A stretch of DNA of 64,000 nt from NCBI RefSeq assembly GCF_000093025.1, contig NC_014207.1, positions 682,001 through 746,000 on the forward strand. The letters run 5' to 3'. Positions 8,731-18,221 of the stretch are shown here, piece by piece. Under the pieces are notes generated by a model. It made no database searches and was not told the origin of the DNA. It saw only the letters and a program-made list of their open reading frames with translations. The first letter of the stretch is position 1. Each line of letters opens with the position of its first letter. The translations under genes were made by a program, and so were the position numbers. Source of the DNA: Methylotenera versatilis 301. GTDB lineage: Bacteria > Pseudomonadota > Gammaproteobacteria > Burkholderiales > Methylophilaceae.

Positions 8731-10515
8731 TTACTCTAGCTCTAGAGGTGGAGCCACTTTCATCAACTCTTCAATCGTAGTGATGCCTGCCGCGATTTTC
8801 TCTGCACCATTAATGACTAAAGGTTGCATACCATCTTTATAAGCTTGCTTGGTGAGGTCGGCTAAGTTGGTTTCTGGCGTAATGAGTTTACGTAATGCAG
8901 GTGTAATAGTAAGCATTTCATAGATGCCACTGCGGCCTCTAAAGCCAGTGTTACGGCATTCCATGCAGCCTACAGGTTTGTAAATGTGTGCAGGCTTGGG
9001 TATGTTGAAATCGCCAACTAACGCATCCCATTTACTTTGTTCTATTGGCTCGGCTACTTTGCAGCTAGTGCATAGCGTGCGCACTAAGCGTTGTGCCATG
9101 ATGCCGAGTACGGTTGAGTGGATTAGGTATGATGGGACACCTAAATCTAATAGCCGAGTGACAGCAGAGGGCGCGTCGTTGGTGTGTAGGGTGGATAGCA
9201 CTAAGTGGCCTGTGAGCGCAGCTTGTATTGCCATATCGGCAGTTTCTAAGTCGCGAATTTCACCTACCATGATGATGTCGGGATCTTGTCGCATCAGTGT
9301 GCGGATGCCGCCGGCAAAGGTTAAACCGATATTTTGCTGCACTTGCATTTGGTTGAATAGTGGCTCTACCATTTCAATCGGCTCTTCAACCGTACACACG
9401 TTGACTTCTGGCGTGGCGAGTGTACGCAAGGTGGCGTAAAGCGTGGTGGTTTTACCTGAACCAGTCGGTCCTGTGACTAGAATGATGCCGTTAGGTGATT
9501 TAGTCCAACTATGCCAAATTGCAGCTTGCTCTTCGGCAAAACCAAGGGCTAAGAAGCCTTTTTCCGATACTTCAGGTGCAAATATCCGCATCACCAACTT
9601 CTCACCAAACGCAGTAGGCATGGTGGATAAGCGCAGCTCGATTTCTTGGCCCTCTGCACTCAGGGTTTTAATGCGCCCATCTTGCGGGCGACGTTTTTCT
9701 ACCATATCCATACGGCCCAGCAGCTTAATGCGGCTGGTGATGGCATTCATAATGTTCGGTGGCAGTTGGTACACCTGATGCAGTACGCCGTCGATTCTAA
9801 AGCGCATCATACCCATGCCGCGCCGTGGTTCTAGGTGAATATCACTCGCGCGCTGCTCAAAAGCGTATTTGAATAGCCAGTCAACAATATTCACTACATG
9901 CTGCTCATTGGCATCTAGGTTTTTATCTTTGCCTAGCTCAATCAATTGCTCAAAGTTTTGTACACCAACAATTTGCCCAGCTTTGGCTAAATCAGCGGCA
10001 TTCATTGAGTTGGCTAGATTGTAAATCTCTGGCAGGTAACGGCTAATCTCCAGTGGATTCGCCATAACGAGCTTGATTTTCATCTTGAGAACGCGCTCAA
10101 GGTCGGCAATCCAATCGGTACTAAATGGCTCGGTGGTGGCAATCACCGCCTCCCCATTTTTGACAGAAATCGGCATGATTTTTAAGCGTTCAGCATAACC
10201 TTGCGAAACGATTTTTGCAGCCGAACCAAAGTCTAATTTGAGCGGGTCTATATGGTAGTACTCAAGACCAGAGCGCTCTGCAAGCCAATTAGAAAGCATC
10301 TCAACCGTGATGGATTTTTGCGGAGCTTTAAGGCTTTTCCATTTTTGCTCACCGATGACCACTAGCGGGTGCAGGTTAGACGAATCAAGTTTACGGTCTT
10401 TGTATAACTTTTCCGCATGGGCTTTATCTACAATGCCGTCACTCACTAACATGCGCAAAGTATCACCTAGTGATAGTCGGCCACTTGGGTTACTTAGAAT
10501 AGTCGGTTTGCTCAT
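8731..10515 (-). CDS. GspE/PilB-family secretion ATPase
   Basis: 594 residues. N-terminal GspE/PilB domain (about 70-160), the ASDIHLEP motif at 223-230, Walker A GPTGSGKTT at 349-357, Asp box/Walker B IIMVGEIRD, the His box TGHLVLSTLHTNDA, and a C-terminal tetracysteine zinc motif (CTSC ... CMEC). Proteins of this type hexamerise at the inner membrane and drive pilus or pseudopilus polymerisation. No platform protein, prepilin peptidase or pseudopilin gene adjoins it, so whether it serves type IV pili or type II secretion cannot be decided here. It lies 45 nt downstream of nadC on the same strand. Confidence 0.9.
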   Translation of the reverse strand: MSKPTILSNPSGRLSLGDTLRMLVSDGIVDKAHAEKLYKDRKLDSSNLHPLVVIGEQKWKSLKAPQKSITVEMLSNWLAERSGLEYYHIDPLKLDFGSAAKIVSQGYAERLKIMPISVKNGEAVIATTEPFSTDWIADLERVLKMKIKLVMANPLEISRYLPEIYNLANSMNAADLAKAGQIVGVQNFEQLIELGKDKNLDANEQHVVNIVDWLFKYAFEQRASDIHLEPRRGMGMMRFRIDGVLHQVYQLPPNIMNAITSRIKLLGRMDMVEKRRPQDGRIKTLSAEGQEIELRLSTMPTAFGEKLVMRIFAPEVSEKGFLALGFAEEQAAIWHSWTKSPNGIILVTGPTGSGKTTTLYATLRTLATPEVNVCTVEEPIEMVEPLFNQMQVQQNIGLTFAGGIRTLMRQDPDIIMVGEIRDLETADMAIQAALTGHLVLSTLHTNDAPSAVTRLLDLGVPSYLIHSTVLGIMAQRLVRTLCTSCKVAEPIEQSKWDALVGDFNIPKPAHIYKPVGCMECRNTGFRGRSGIYEMLTITPALRKLITPETNLADLTKQAYKDGMQPLVINGAEKIAAGITTIEELMKVAPPLELE

Positions 10516-10560
10516 TGGGCTGATGATCCTCTTTTAAGCGTTTGTTGTTAGTTTATATCT

Positions 10561-11442
10561 TTAGCTAGTATGAATGACTCTCATGGATAAATCGATGGCT
10601 TGTACATTTTTAGTAATTGCACCTATCGAGATTCTATCCACGCCAGTCAATGCAATTTCTCGCACGTTATTTAAGCCTATGCCGCCAGAAGCTTCTAGCA
10701 CGGCGTGTTTGCCAGATTGTTGATTAAAGTGAACGGCTTCAGTTAATTGTTCAGTATTAAAGTTATCTAACAATATACTGGTTGCGCCTGCTGTTAATGC
10801 TTCTTTTAGTTGAGGCATATTCTCAACTTCAATTTGTATGCTTTTGCCTGAATTAAGCGTAAATGCCTGCGCCATCACAGAGGCTATGCTGCCAGCTGCG
10901 GCTATATGATTTTCTTTAATGAGAATGCCATCGTACAAAGCTAGGCGCTGGTTGTGCCCACCTCCGACGGTCACTGCGTACTTTTGCGCTAATCTTAAAT
11001 TTGGAATGGTTTTGCGGGTATCAAAAATTTGACTTTGTGTACCAGCAATGGCATCTACATATTTGCGTGTTTCAGTAGCTGTGGCTGAAAGTGTTTGCAA
11101 AAAGTTAAGCGCGCATCGTTCCGAAGTCAATAGCGCACGCGCAGGACCTGTGATTTCGCATAATACTTGGTTTGCTTGTACACGTTCGCCTTCAGTCACC
11201 TGCCAGTAGATTTTGACATTTGCATCGACTTGATTAAAGCAAGTTTGTACCCATGGAATGCCGCAAATAACAGCAGTTTCGCGCGCGATAATTGTCGCCG
11301 TGACTTGTTGTGTGGCTGGTACGAGTGACGCCGTAAGGTCGCCAGCGCCGATGTCTTCTTCCAGCGCGGCTTGAACTTGCTGGAGCACTAATTGATTAAA
11401 AGCCATGGAGTTGGGTGGATAATGTTGGTTAAATAAGGTCAT
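10561..11442 (-). CDS. nadC: Nicotinate-nucleotide pyrophosphorylase (carboxylating)
   Basis: 293 residues. Quinolinate phosphoribosyltransferase: quinolinate plus PRPP gives nicotinate mononucleotide, in de novo NAD synthesis. Motifs seen: EEDIGAGDLTASLVP near the N-terminus; LTSERCALNFLQTLSATAT; DTRKTIPNLRLAQKYAVTVGGGHNQRLALYDGILIKENHI; IEVENMPQLKEAL; and LEASGGIGLNNVREIALTGVDRISIGAITK, covering the PRPP and quinolinate sites. Full length. Other nad genes are not nearby. Confidence 0.96.
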   Translation of the reverse strand: MTLFNQHYPPNSMAFNQLVLQQVQAALEEDIGAGDLTASLVPATQQVTATIIARETAVICGIPWVQTCFNQVDANVKIYWQVTEGERVQANQVLCEITGPARALLTSERCALNFLQTLSATATETRKYVDAIAGTQSQIFDTRKTIPNLRLAQKYAVTVGGGHNQRLALYDGILIKENHIAAAGSIASVMAQAFTLNSGKSIQIEVENMPQLKEALTAGATSILLDNFNTEQLTEAVHFNQQSGKHAVLEASGGIGLNNVREIALTGVDRISIGAITKNVQAIDLSMRVIHTS

Positions 11443-11586
11443 GATTTAAATAATTATTGTTGTTCTAAAAATACAGCTTTTTTTGAATAATTAATATGCT
11501 TTGATAAACCAAGCATTGTTTGAATTATAATCCTATCAATCATTAATATTCAGTAATAAACTTTTAAAGTAGCTACAAACAAATAT

Positions 11587-12216
11587 ATGAAACTTTTATA
11601 CACCATTAATAGCCCTTATGCTAGAAAAGTACGCATTGTCGCGGCTGAAAAGCATATTGAAGTCACGCTCGAAGAAGTCGTTTTGAGTGCGCCAGATTGC
11701 CCTGTTAAGCAACACAATCCATTAGGCAAAGTGCCTGTCTTGGTGCTGCCAGATGGCGATAGTTTGTATGACTCACGTGTGATTGTTGAATATCTTGATA
11801 ACCGCACTCCGCTTGCACATTTGATTCCACAAGATTTAAACGCCAAAGTGAAAGTACGCCGCTGGGAAGCGCTGGCAGATGGCATTTGCGATGCAGCGGT
11901 AGCCACCATGCAAGAACAACGGAAGTCTGCCGATAAGCAGGATGCCGAGTTTATTGAGCGTCAAATGTCTAAAGTCAAAAGCGGTTTGAAAGAGCTGAAC
12001 GAAGATTTAGGCAAAACCGAGGGCGTTGGCAAAAGTAACTGGTGCGTCAATGGCACTTTTAGTTTGGCTGATATCGCAGTGGGTTGTATGTTGGGCTATC
12101 TAAATTTGCGATTTGGTAGTGTGATTAATTTGGCCGCTGAGTTTCCAAATTTAGAGCGCTTGCAATTAACCTTGTTAAAACGTCCATCATTTAAAGGCAG
12201 CATGCCTGTTGCTTAA
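11587..12216 (+). CDS. Glutathione S-transferase family protein (YibF-like)
   Basis: 209 residues. N-terminal thioredoxin-like domain (MKLLYTINSPYARKVRIVAAEKHI) and C-terminal all-helical GST domain with the SLADIAVGC motif. The SPYARKVR beginning is that of the YibF-like GSTs of proteobacteria, whose substrate is unknown. The glutathione gamma-glutamyl site (DSRVIVEYLD) is present. Single gene, transcribed away from nadC. Confidence 0.85.
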   Translation: MKLLYTINSPYARKVRIVAAEKHIEVTLEEVVLSAPDCPVKQHNPLGKVPVLVLPDGDSLYDSRVIVEYLDNRTPLAHLIPQDLNAKVKVRRWEALADGICDAAVATMQEQRKSADKQDAEFIERQMSKVKSGLKELNEDLGKTEGVGKSNWCVNGTFSLADIAVGCMLGYLNLRFGSVINLAAEFPNLERLQLTLLKRPSFKGSMPVA

Positions 12217-12255
12217 GTAAATTTAAGCACTCTTCAAGCTAGAAGCTAAAACTAG

Positions 12256-12585
12256 TTAGTAAATAAAATCTCGGTTTTCATCCACAATGCCTGAAAGCCG
12301 ATTTTTTTTACGCATAGATTGTCTGTAGTTCAAACGTTTTTGCGCTGCTGGTGGAAAGTCGGTAAATCTCACCATGCCGCGGTCGATTAAAATAGAAATC
12401 AGATCTTCTAATACCCGCGCTAATTGAATATCGCTCTCACGAAATGGCGAGCCCTCTGCCAGTGAGTGTTCTAAAAATTCAATATATTCTTTAGTATCGT
12501 TTTCAATAAACTCCCAGCCTGCGCCAAGGTTTTCTAAAGCGCTTGCGGTGATTGTTCCTTGTGCATTTTTAAAGACGTAAGCCAT
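12256..12585 (-). CDS. Conserved hypothetical protein (often labelled tryptophan synthase beta-like)
   Basis: 109 residues, soluble, starting MAYVFKNAQGTITA. The core LARVLEDLISILIDRGMVRFTDFPPAAQKRL is characteristic of a small betaproteobacterial family that databases carry under the misleading name tryptophan synthase subunit beta-like. It has no PLP fold and is far too short for TrpB. Function unknown. It is convergent with the GST gene and separated from it by only 39 nt. Confidence 0.7.
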   Translation of the reverse strand: MAYVFKNAQGTITASALENLGAGWEFIENDTKEYIEFLEHSLAEGSPFRESDIQLARVLEDLISILIDRGMVRFTDFPPAAQKRLNYRQSMRKKNRLSGIVDENRDFIY

Positions 12586-12765
12586 TTGAATCTCAGCAAT
12601 CTAATCACATGAATAAATGAGCTGATTGTATAGCGTCTGGCTTGATAATAAAGCGGTGAATAAAAGGCTGAATCGAGGTCTAACTTTAGTTTTAGAAGTA
12701 AGTTGAGATAGGTCGATTAGTTAGAAGTAGCCATTAAAACGCTAAAGTCACCTTAACTCAGATTG

Positions 12766-13518
12766 CTATGAAGACTTTTTTGCTAACGCTGCATCAATCT
12801 CACTAAATAAAGCGCTATAAAGGCTGCGGGTATGTTTGTTCCAATGCTGCCAATCTTTTTCTAGTGTTGCTCTTAGGCTCTTGGCGGTCTCTACATCACC
12901 TGTATTAGCCGCCCACAGCGCGAAAAGGGCACGAGTGTCTGGTGAGCCAAATGTATCAGCGGCATGAGAGAACTCAATGCGAGCATTGGCATTATCTTCG
13001 CTTGCAGCATAGCTTTGTGCAAGCAATAGGCTGAGCTCTTCAGGCCTAAAGCTGGCATATTTGTTTCTAATCTCTAAGAGTAACTCAATTGCCAAGTGCG
13101 GTTGTTTGTTGTGGAATTTTGCCTTTGCTGCGCCAAAGCAAACTTCGGGATCATTCGCAAATGGACCATTCAGGCAAGCGTCGAATTGCTGTACAGCTTC
13201 GTTGTATTGGCCTGCGCCATCTAATGCAGCGGCAAGGCGCATTCTGTTTTGTACAGTGGGTGTTAAGTCGAAAGCTTGTCTTGCATCACGCAATTCACGG
13301 GTTGGGTCGAGCAGGCTTAGTGCAATGTTTGAAACTTGTTTAACACCCCGATTTAATTTCGAAGCGGGCATGTATTCCGCAAAAAAATAGGCCAAGCTCC
13401 CTAGTAACGGGAACGAAAATAGAATAATTAGCCAATACATTTGGCGACCAGTTCTAAGTGCATGAACTGCAAAAAATAATGCGATTAAAAAATGTAAACC
13501 TAGACCTACAAATGGCAT
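12766..13518 (-). CDS. Membrane-anchored TPR protein
   Basis: 250 residues. Two N-terminal membrane helices (about residues 3-20 and 27-46) resemble the PLDc_N/membrane hairpin found on some scaffold proteins; the rest is helical with TPR-like repeats (MRLAAALDGAGQYNEAVQQFDACL; LSLLLAQSYAASEDNANARIEF). It probably presents a protein-interaction scaffold to the cytoplasm. No specific partner can be named. Confidence 0.75.
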   Translation of the reverse strand: MPFVGLGLHFLIALFFAVHALRTGRQMYWLIILFSFPLLGSLAYFFAEYMPASKLNRGVKQVSNIALSLLDPTRELRDARQAFDLTPTVQNRMRLAAALDGAGQYNEAVQQFDACLNGPFANDPEVCFGAAKAKFHNKQPHLAIELLLEIRNKYASFRPEELSLLLAQSYAASEDNANARIEFSHAADTFGSPDTRALFALWAANTGDVETAKSLRATLEKDWQHWNKHTRSLYSALFSEIDAALAKKSS

Positions 13519-13614
13519 AACATCAACCTTAAAACTAAATAATTAAGAGTGGAGTTTAGACTTTATTTTTGCATAACTTCGCTGATTAAACAATTGATTA
13601 CAAACTGCTAGACG

Positions 13615-14292
13615 TTAGTCTTTTAAGCCTAAATCCGCATTGAGTTTAGCTGCCCAAGCTTCAAATTCAGCTATTTTTTGCTCTAATACACTGATACGTT
13701 TTTTCAGAACATCGATTTCGCTGGCGCTCACGGGGTCAAGGTTGTTTGTTTGTATCTCGGCGTTGTTTTGTGCAGTAAAGATTGGTTCGCCGCTTAATAA
13801 ATGACACCAGCGCGCTTCGCGTGAGCCAGCAGCCTTAGGCAGCAGATGTGTGAGTCTTTCAATACGCCCAGCTGCTTCGTCACGCTCACTGAGTTCGATT
13901 AATTTGGTTTCCACTTCTGAGGTGCTAGAAAATTTATACAGGCGCTCAGTATTGATGCGTAACTCACCTATGGTTTGTGGGCCGCGTAACATGAGCACTG
14001 CTAGCAACGCTACACCAGCTTCATCTACTCTAAATACACGTCCCGCATTGTGGGCATAATGAGCGGTGCGTCCGCTATGTGTTTCTAAAATAAGTGAGCG
14101 CCTTCTTAGTGCATCAAGAGTGGCTTGAATATCAACAATACTGGTTTCAATCACAGGATCGCGGCTGGTTTTTTGGACGCATGCTGCTAATAGTGAGTTG
14201 AGTGTAAGTGGGTAAGAGTCGGGCACCGTAATTGACTTTTCAATTAGGGCACCTAGTACGCGAGTTTCTAATAAAGTGAAAATTTCAGCCAT
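13615..14292 (-). CDS. yceH: YceH/UPF0502 family protein
   Basis: 225 residues. The opening LLETRVLGALIEKSITVPDSYPLTLNSL and the section VALLAVLMLRGPQTIGELRINTERLYKFSS mark the DUF480/YceH family, two winged-helix domains in tandem, with a C-terminal coiled segment (about 190-222). Function not established. The gene ends close to the TPR gene promoter region and follows mnmA by 19 nt on the same strand, so it is probably the last gene of nudJ-mnmA-yceH. Confidence 0.9.
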   Translation of the reverse strand: MAEIFTLLETRVLGALIEKSITVPDSYPLTLNSLLAACVQKTSRDPVIETSIVDIQATLDALRRRSLILETHSGRTAHYAHNAGRVFRVDEAGVALLAVLMLRGPQTIGELRINTERLYKFSSTSEVETKLIELSERDEAAGRIERLTHLLPKAAGSREARWCHLLSGEPIFTAQNNAEIQTNNLDPVSASEIDVLKKRISVLEQKIAEFEAWAAKLNADLGLKD

Positions 14293-14311
14293 TTTATTGA
14301 TTATTTTCTAC

Positions 14312-15421
14312 TTAAATTGCGGTGGTGATAATGCCACCGCCTAGGCAAACATTGCTCTCATAAACTACGGCAGATTGACCTGGCGTAATTGCCCATTGTT
14401 TTTGACCAAATTTGATTTCGACTTCATCTTTAGTTAAGCGGTCAATTTCACATGGTGCATCAGGTTGGCGATAACGTGTTTTAGCGTCATAAACCCAGTT
14501 AGTGATAGGCTCTTCGTCGTCTATCCAAGTGAGTTGACTTGCTTTTAAGCCATCGTTAAGTAGCAGTGGATGTTGGTGGCCTTGTACGACTATCAGCTCG
14601 TTTGCAACCATGTCTTTAGCGGCAACAAACCAAGGTTCGCCGTTGCTTTCGCGGCTTCCACCGATTTTTAAGCCTTGGCGTTGACCCAATGTGTAATACA
14701 TTAAACCTTCATGCTTGCCCACGGTTTTGCCTTCCGGGGTTTTAATCTCACCCGGCTCACGTGGTAGATATTTGCTTAAAAACTCTTGAAAAGGGCGCTC
14801 GCCAATAAAACAAATGCCTGTAGAGTCTTTTTTCTCCGCATTGATTAAGCCAGCGCCACGTGCGATTTCACGCACTTCACGCTTGAGCATTTGCCCAAGT
14901 GGAAATAATGTTTTGCTCAACTGTGCTTGATTTAAACGGTGTAGAAAGTAGCTTTGATCTTTGCTACCATCATCAGCTTTCATTAGTTGAAATAAGCCAG
15001 GTTTAAGCGGATTTTCACGTACTTGTGCATAATGCCCTGTGGCAATGACATCAGCGCCCAAACCCATGGCGTGGTCTAGAAATGCTTTGAATTTAATTTC
15101 AGCATTACATAAAATATCCGGGTTAGGTGTACGCCCAGCTTTGTATTCACTTAAAAAGTTATCAAATACGCGGTCTTTGTATTCTTTGCTGAAGTTCACG
15201 GCTTCGATATCGATACCGATTTTATCGGCAACTGAAACAGCATCAATCAAATCCTGCTTGCTAGAGCAGTATTCATCCGTATCATCATCTTCCCAGTTTT
15301 TCATGAAAAGACCAGTGACTTCATAGCCTTGTTGTTTGAGCAGCAAGGCCGTTACGGACGAGTCAACGCCGCCAGAAAGGCCGACCACAACATGTTTCTT
15401 GCTTGATTTATTTAGGTTCAT
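14312..15421 (-). CDS. mnmA: tRNA-specific 2-thiouridylase MnmA
   Basis: 369 residues. Thiolates U34 of the tRNAs for Lys, Glu and Gln. PP-loop ATP site [15 protein letters not shown] is at about residues 14-28; the two catalytic cysteines are in [12 protein letters not shown] and [13 protein letters not shown]; the C-terminal beta-barrel is complete. It lies 13 nt after the Nudix gene, the same pairing as nudJ-mnmA in E. coli. Confidence 0.97.
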   Translation of the reverse strand: MNLNKSSKKHVVVGLSGGVDSSVTALLLKQQGYEVTGLFMKNWEDDDTDEYCSSKQDLIDAVSVADKIGIDIEAVNFSKEYKDRVFDNFLSEYKAGRTPNPDILCNAEIKFKAFLDHAMGLGADVIATGHYAQVRENPLKPGLFQLMKADDGSKDQSYFLHRLNQAQLSKTLFPLGQMLKREVREIARGAGLINAEKKDSTGICFIGERPFQEFLSKYLPREPGEIKTPEGKTVGKHEGLMYYTLGQRQGLKIGGSRESNGEPWFVAAKDMVANELIVVQGHQHPLLLNDGLKASQLTWIDDEEPITNWVYDAKTRYRQPDAPCEIDRLTKDEVEIKFGQKQWAITPGQSAVVYESNVCLGGGIITTAI

Positions 15422-15434
15422 AGATTTTAATATT

Positions 15435-15878
15435 TTATAAGTGCGTTACAACTGAGAGTGGAAATTTTTGTCCACTTAAGTAATCTTCAATACAAGTAAT
15501 GACTTGTGCGCTACGCATTAAATTAGCATTGCTGCGAATCTCATCTATAGTCATCCAAACGGCACGAATAATGCCCTCATCTAGTGCGAGCTCAGGCTGA
15601 TAATCGCTTACCGAGCCGATGTAGGCAAAGCGCAAGTAAGTGGTGTCGTTATGCTCGTGCTTCCAATGATAAATGCCCAGTAATGCCTCAGGCTTAAAAG
15701 CATAAGCGGTTTCTTCCAGCGTTTCGCGAATAACAGCTTCAATTAGACTTTCGTTATCTTCTAAGTGGCCAGCTGGCTGATTAAAGCGGTTGCCGCGATC
15801 GGTTTCCTCTTCAACAAGTAAGAACTTTCCGTTATCTTCTACGATCGCCGCGACGGTGGCATGTGGCTTCCATTGCAT
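15435..15878 (-). CDS. nudJ: Nudix hydrolase, NudJ-like phosphatase
   Basis: 147 residues from the ATG at 15878. I prefer this to an in-frame TTG 15 nt upstream because it gives [24 protein letters not shown], which matches NudJ N-termini. The Nudix box [23 protein letters not shown] is complete. NudJ hydrolyses nucleoside tri- and diphosphates and, in E. coli, thiamine pyrimidine pyrophosphate. It is the first gene of the mnmA transcription unit. Confidence 0.88.
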   Translation of the reverse strand: MQWKPHATVAAIVEDNGKFLLVEEETDRGNRFNQPAGHLEDNESLIEAVIRETLEETAYAFKPEALLGIYHWKHEHNDTTYLRFAYIGSVSDYQPELALDEGIIRAVWMTIDEIRSNANLMRSAQVITCIEDYLSGQKFPLSVVTHL

Positions 15879-16045
15879 GGTTGAGCTTTTCAATAAATTT
15901 TTACTATTTTAACCTGAACTGGCTAACTGTGAATAAATAAAGCATTTTCAGCCAAAGCTTTGTTAATATTTATGTAGTGAATCTTAAGTGCTTATGTTAA
16001 AAAAGCAGATGTAGATATAAATGTATTGAATAAGAGAAGTTGAGT

Positions 16046-16645
16046 ATGCACAACCCAGAATCATTGCCATTTGTTTATCTTGCTTCGCGCAGCCCTCGTC
16101 GAGTGGAACTGCTCAGCCAACTTGGAGTAGCGTGCGAGCCATTACCTGCCGATATTGATGAAACACAATTCGCTGGTGAGTCACCTGAGAAATATGTCAC
16201 GAGATTGGCGCGAGAAAAGGCACAAGCATGTTTACAGCGCTTAACGATAGAGCAAAAGGCTCATCCTGTTTTAGCCGCAGATACTACGGTGGTGCTAGAT
16301 GGCATCGTGCTGGGCAAACCTGATGATGACATTGATGCGCGCAATATGCTGATTGCTTTATCAGGTAGTTTGCATGAGGTGCATACCGCGGTTGCTTTGG
16401 CTTTTAACAACCAAATTGATGTTGTCTTGTCTACCACGGTAGTTGAAATGATGACGCTGACCGAAGAACAAATTGAGCGGTATATCACGTCAGGTGAGCC
16501 TAGAGACAAAGCTGGTAGTTATGGCATACAAGGTAAGGCTGGCGCATGGATTAAGCGTATTGAAGGTAGTTATTCAGGTGTAATGGGGTTGCCGGTTTTT
16601 GAAACGGCAGAATTGCTTAGAAAAGCTAATTTAGCTGTCTTGTGA
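16046..16645 (+). CDS. maf: Maf/YhdE nucleoside triphosphate pyrophosphatase
   Basis: 199 residues starting at the ATG at 16046, which has GAGAAG eight bases upstream; an in-frame TTG six bases earlier is less likely. Maf proteins hydrolyse dTTP/UTP or modified nucleotides to monophosphates. Seen: SRSPRRVELLSQLG phosphate-binding loop, the acidic ADTTVVLDG motif, and KAGSYGIQGKAG. The YhdE-like features favour dTTP/UTP. It precedes rng on the same strand, an arrangement common in proteobacteria, often close to mreBCD. Confidence 0.92.
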   Translation: MHNPESLPFVYLASRSPRRVELLSQLGVACEPLPADIDETQFAGESPEKYVTRLAREKAQACLQRLTIEQKAHPVLAADTTVVLDGIVLGKPDDDIDARNMLIALSGSLHEVHTAVALAFNNQIDVVLSTTVVEMMTLTEEQIERYITSGEPRDKAGSYGIQGKAGAWIKRIEGSYSGVMGLPVFETAELLRKANLAVL

Positions 16646-16716
16646 GTAGGTAGCTAAACGCTAAAAGTTAAACACCAAAAAAATAGTTTTAGATAAAAGT
16701 TAAAAGAGAATGCAAA

Positions 16717-18168
16717 TTGAGTGAAGAGATACTAATTAACGTAACACCCCAAGAAACACGTATTGCCATGATGGAGAATGGCGTGGTGCAAGAGCTGCAA
16801 ATTGAGCGCAGCACTTCACTGGGGCTGGTTGGCAATGTATATCGTGGCGTGGTTTGCCGCGTTTTACCTGGCATGCAGTCGGCCTTTGTAGAAATAGGTT
16901 TGCAGCGAGCTGCTTTCTTACATGCTGGCGATATATTCGAATGTGGGCAATCTGATTCGCAGCTGCCAATTCAGGCTGTGCTGCATGAAGGTCAATCTAT
17001 CATGGTGCAGGTGATTAAAGAGCCCATTGGCACCAAAGGCGCACGACTGACCACGCAAATTAGTATTGCTGGACGCTTTTTAGTGTATCTGCCACAGCAA
17101 GATCATATAGGCGTGTCGCAGCGTATTGAGAATGAAGCGGAGCGTGAGCAACTAAGAGCGCGTTTAGTTGGCTTGCTACCTGAAGATAGAGTAGGTGGCT
17201 ATATTATTAGAACCATGTCTGAAACAGCGACTGATGCTGAATTGTTGGCTGATGTGGATTATCTGACTAAAACTTGGGCGCATATTTCTGCCAAACATAA
17301 AACAGCGTCAGACCGCTCATTAGTTTTTCAGGATTTGAATTTACCTATGCGCGTGCTGCGCGATGTGATTTGTGCTGATACTCAGGCGGTACGTATTGAT
17401 TCGAGTGAAACGTATCAAAAGTTGGTGGAATTTGCCAACTTATACGCGATTACTGCACTAGATAAGTTAGTGCATTATTCTGGCGAGCGTCCATTATTTG
17501 ACTTGTACAGCATCGAAAAAGAAATTGAACATGCCATGTCACGTAAGGTTGAGCTCAAATCTGGTGGCTATTTGATTTTTGACCAAACTGAGGCTTTAAC
17601 TACGGTAGATGTGAATACAGGCAGTTTTGTCAGTGGCAAAAATCTATCGGATACGATATTTAAAACCAATTTGGAAGCGGCGCAATGCATTGCTCGCCAA
17701 TTGCGCCTTAGAAACTTGGGCGGCATTATTATTATCGACTTCATCGACATGGATGAAGACACGCAACGCGCGGCTGTGTTAGGTGAGTTGCAAAAAGCAG
17801 TTGCGCTAGACCGTTCTCGTACTGGTGTGAATGGGTTTACGCCGTTAGGCCTAGTGGAAATGACCCGTAAACGTACGCGTGAGAGCTTAGCACACATTCT
17901 GTGCGAGCCTTGCTCAGCCTGTCAGGGGCGCGGTGAGTTGAAAACCGCTCAAACGGTTTGTTATGAAATATTGCGTGAATTGTTACGAGAAGCACGTCAA
18001 TTTAACGCACGTGAATTACGTGTATTAGCCGCGCCAAAAGTGATTGATATGTTGCTGGATGAGGAGTCACAAAGTTTAGCGAATTTATCTGACTTTATCG
18101 GCAAACCAATCTCTCTGTTGGTTGAGCCTAGTTGTAACCAAGAGTCATTCGATATTATTTTGATGTAG
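16717..18168 (+). CDS. rng: Ribonuclease G
   Basis: 483 residues, TTG start with AGAG upstream. Single-strand endoribonuclease that matures the 16S 5' end and degrades mRNAs. An S1-like RNA-binding domain lies around residues 36-120; the catalytic Mg-binding Asp residues are in TTVDVNTGSF and IIIIDFIDMDED; the zinc-link CEPCSACQGRGE that joins subunits is present. It lacks the long C-terminal scaffold of RNase E, which identifies it as RNase G. It accompanies rppH in the window; the two act in sequence on many mRNAs. Confidence 0.96.
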   Translation: MSEEILINVTPQETRIAMMENGVVQELQIERSTSLGLVGNVYRGVVCRVLPGMQSAFVEIGLQRAAFLHAGDIFECGQSDSQLPIQAVLHEGQSIMVQVIKEPIGTKGARLTTQISIAGRFLVYLPQQDHIGVSQRIENEAEREQLRARLVGLLPEDRVGGYIIRTMSETATDAELLADVDYLTKTWAHISAKHKTASDRSLVFQDLNLPMRVLRDVICADTQAVRIDSSETYQKLVEFANLYAITALDKLVHYSGERPLFDLYSIEKEIEHAMSRKVELKSGGYLIFDQTEALTTVDVNTGSFVSGKNLSDTIFKTNLEAAQCIARQLRLRNLGGIIIIDFIDMDEDTQRAAVLGELQKAVALDRSRTGVNGFTPLGLVEMTRKRTRESLAHILCEPCSACQGRGELKTAQTVCYEILRELLREARQFNARELRVLAAPKVIDMLLDEESQSLANLSDFIGKPISLLVEPSCNQESFDIILM

Positions 18169-18179
18169 TATTTCGAGAC

Positions 18180-18210
18180 GGTCATACACCCGTTGAGCGG
18201 GTGTATGACC
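18180..18210. terminator. Perfect 13-bp hairpin between convergent rng and dynamin genes
   Basis: GGTCATACACCCG and CGGGTGTATGACC are exact inverse complements around the loop TTGAG. It lies 11 nt past the rng stop and 11 nt past the stop of the converging GTPase gene. No T run follows on either strand, so it may be a weak terminator or an mRNA 3'-end stabiliser rather than a classical one. Confidence 0.65.
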
Positions 18211-18221
18211 TAATGTGTTAC

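Noticed and set aside
11616-11909. Minus-strand frame opposite the GST gene
   Set aside because: The plus frame has a full GST fold signature; the antisense frame has no ribosome site or domain.
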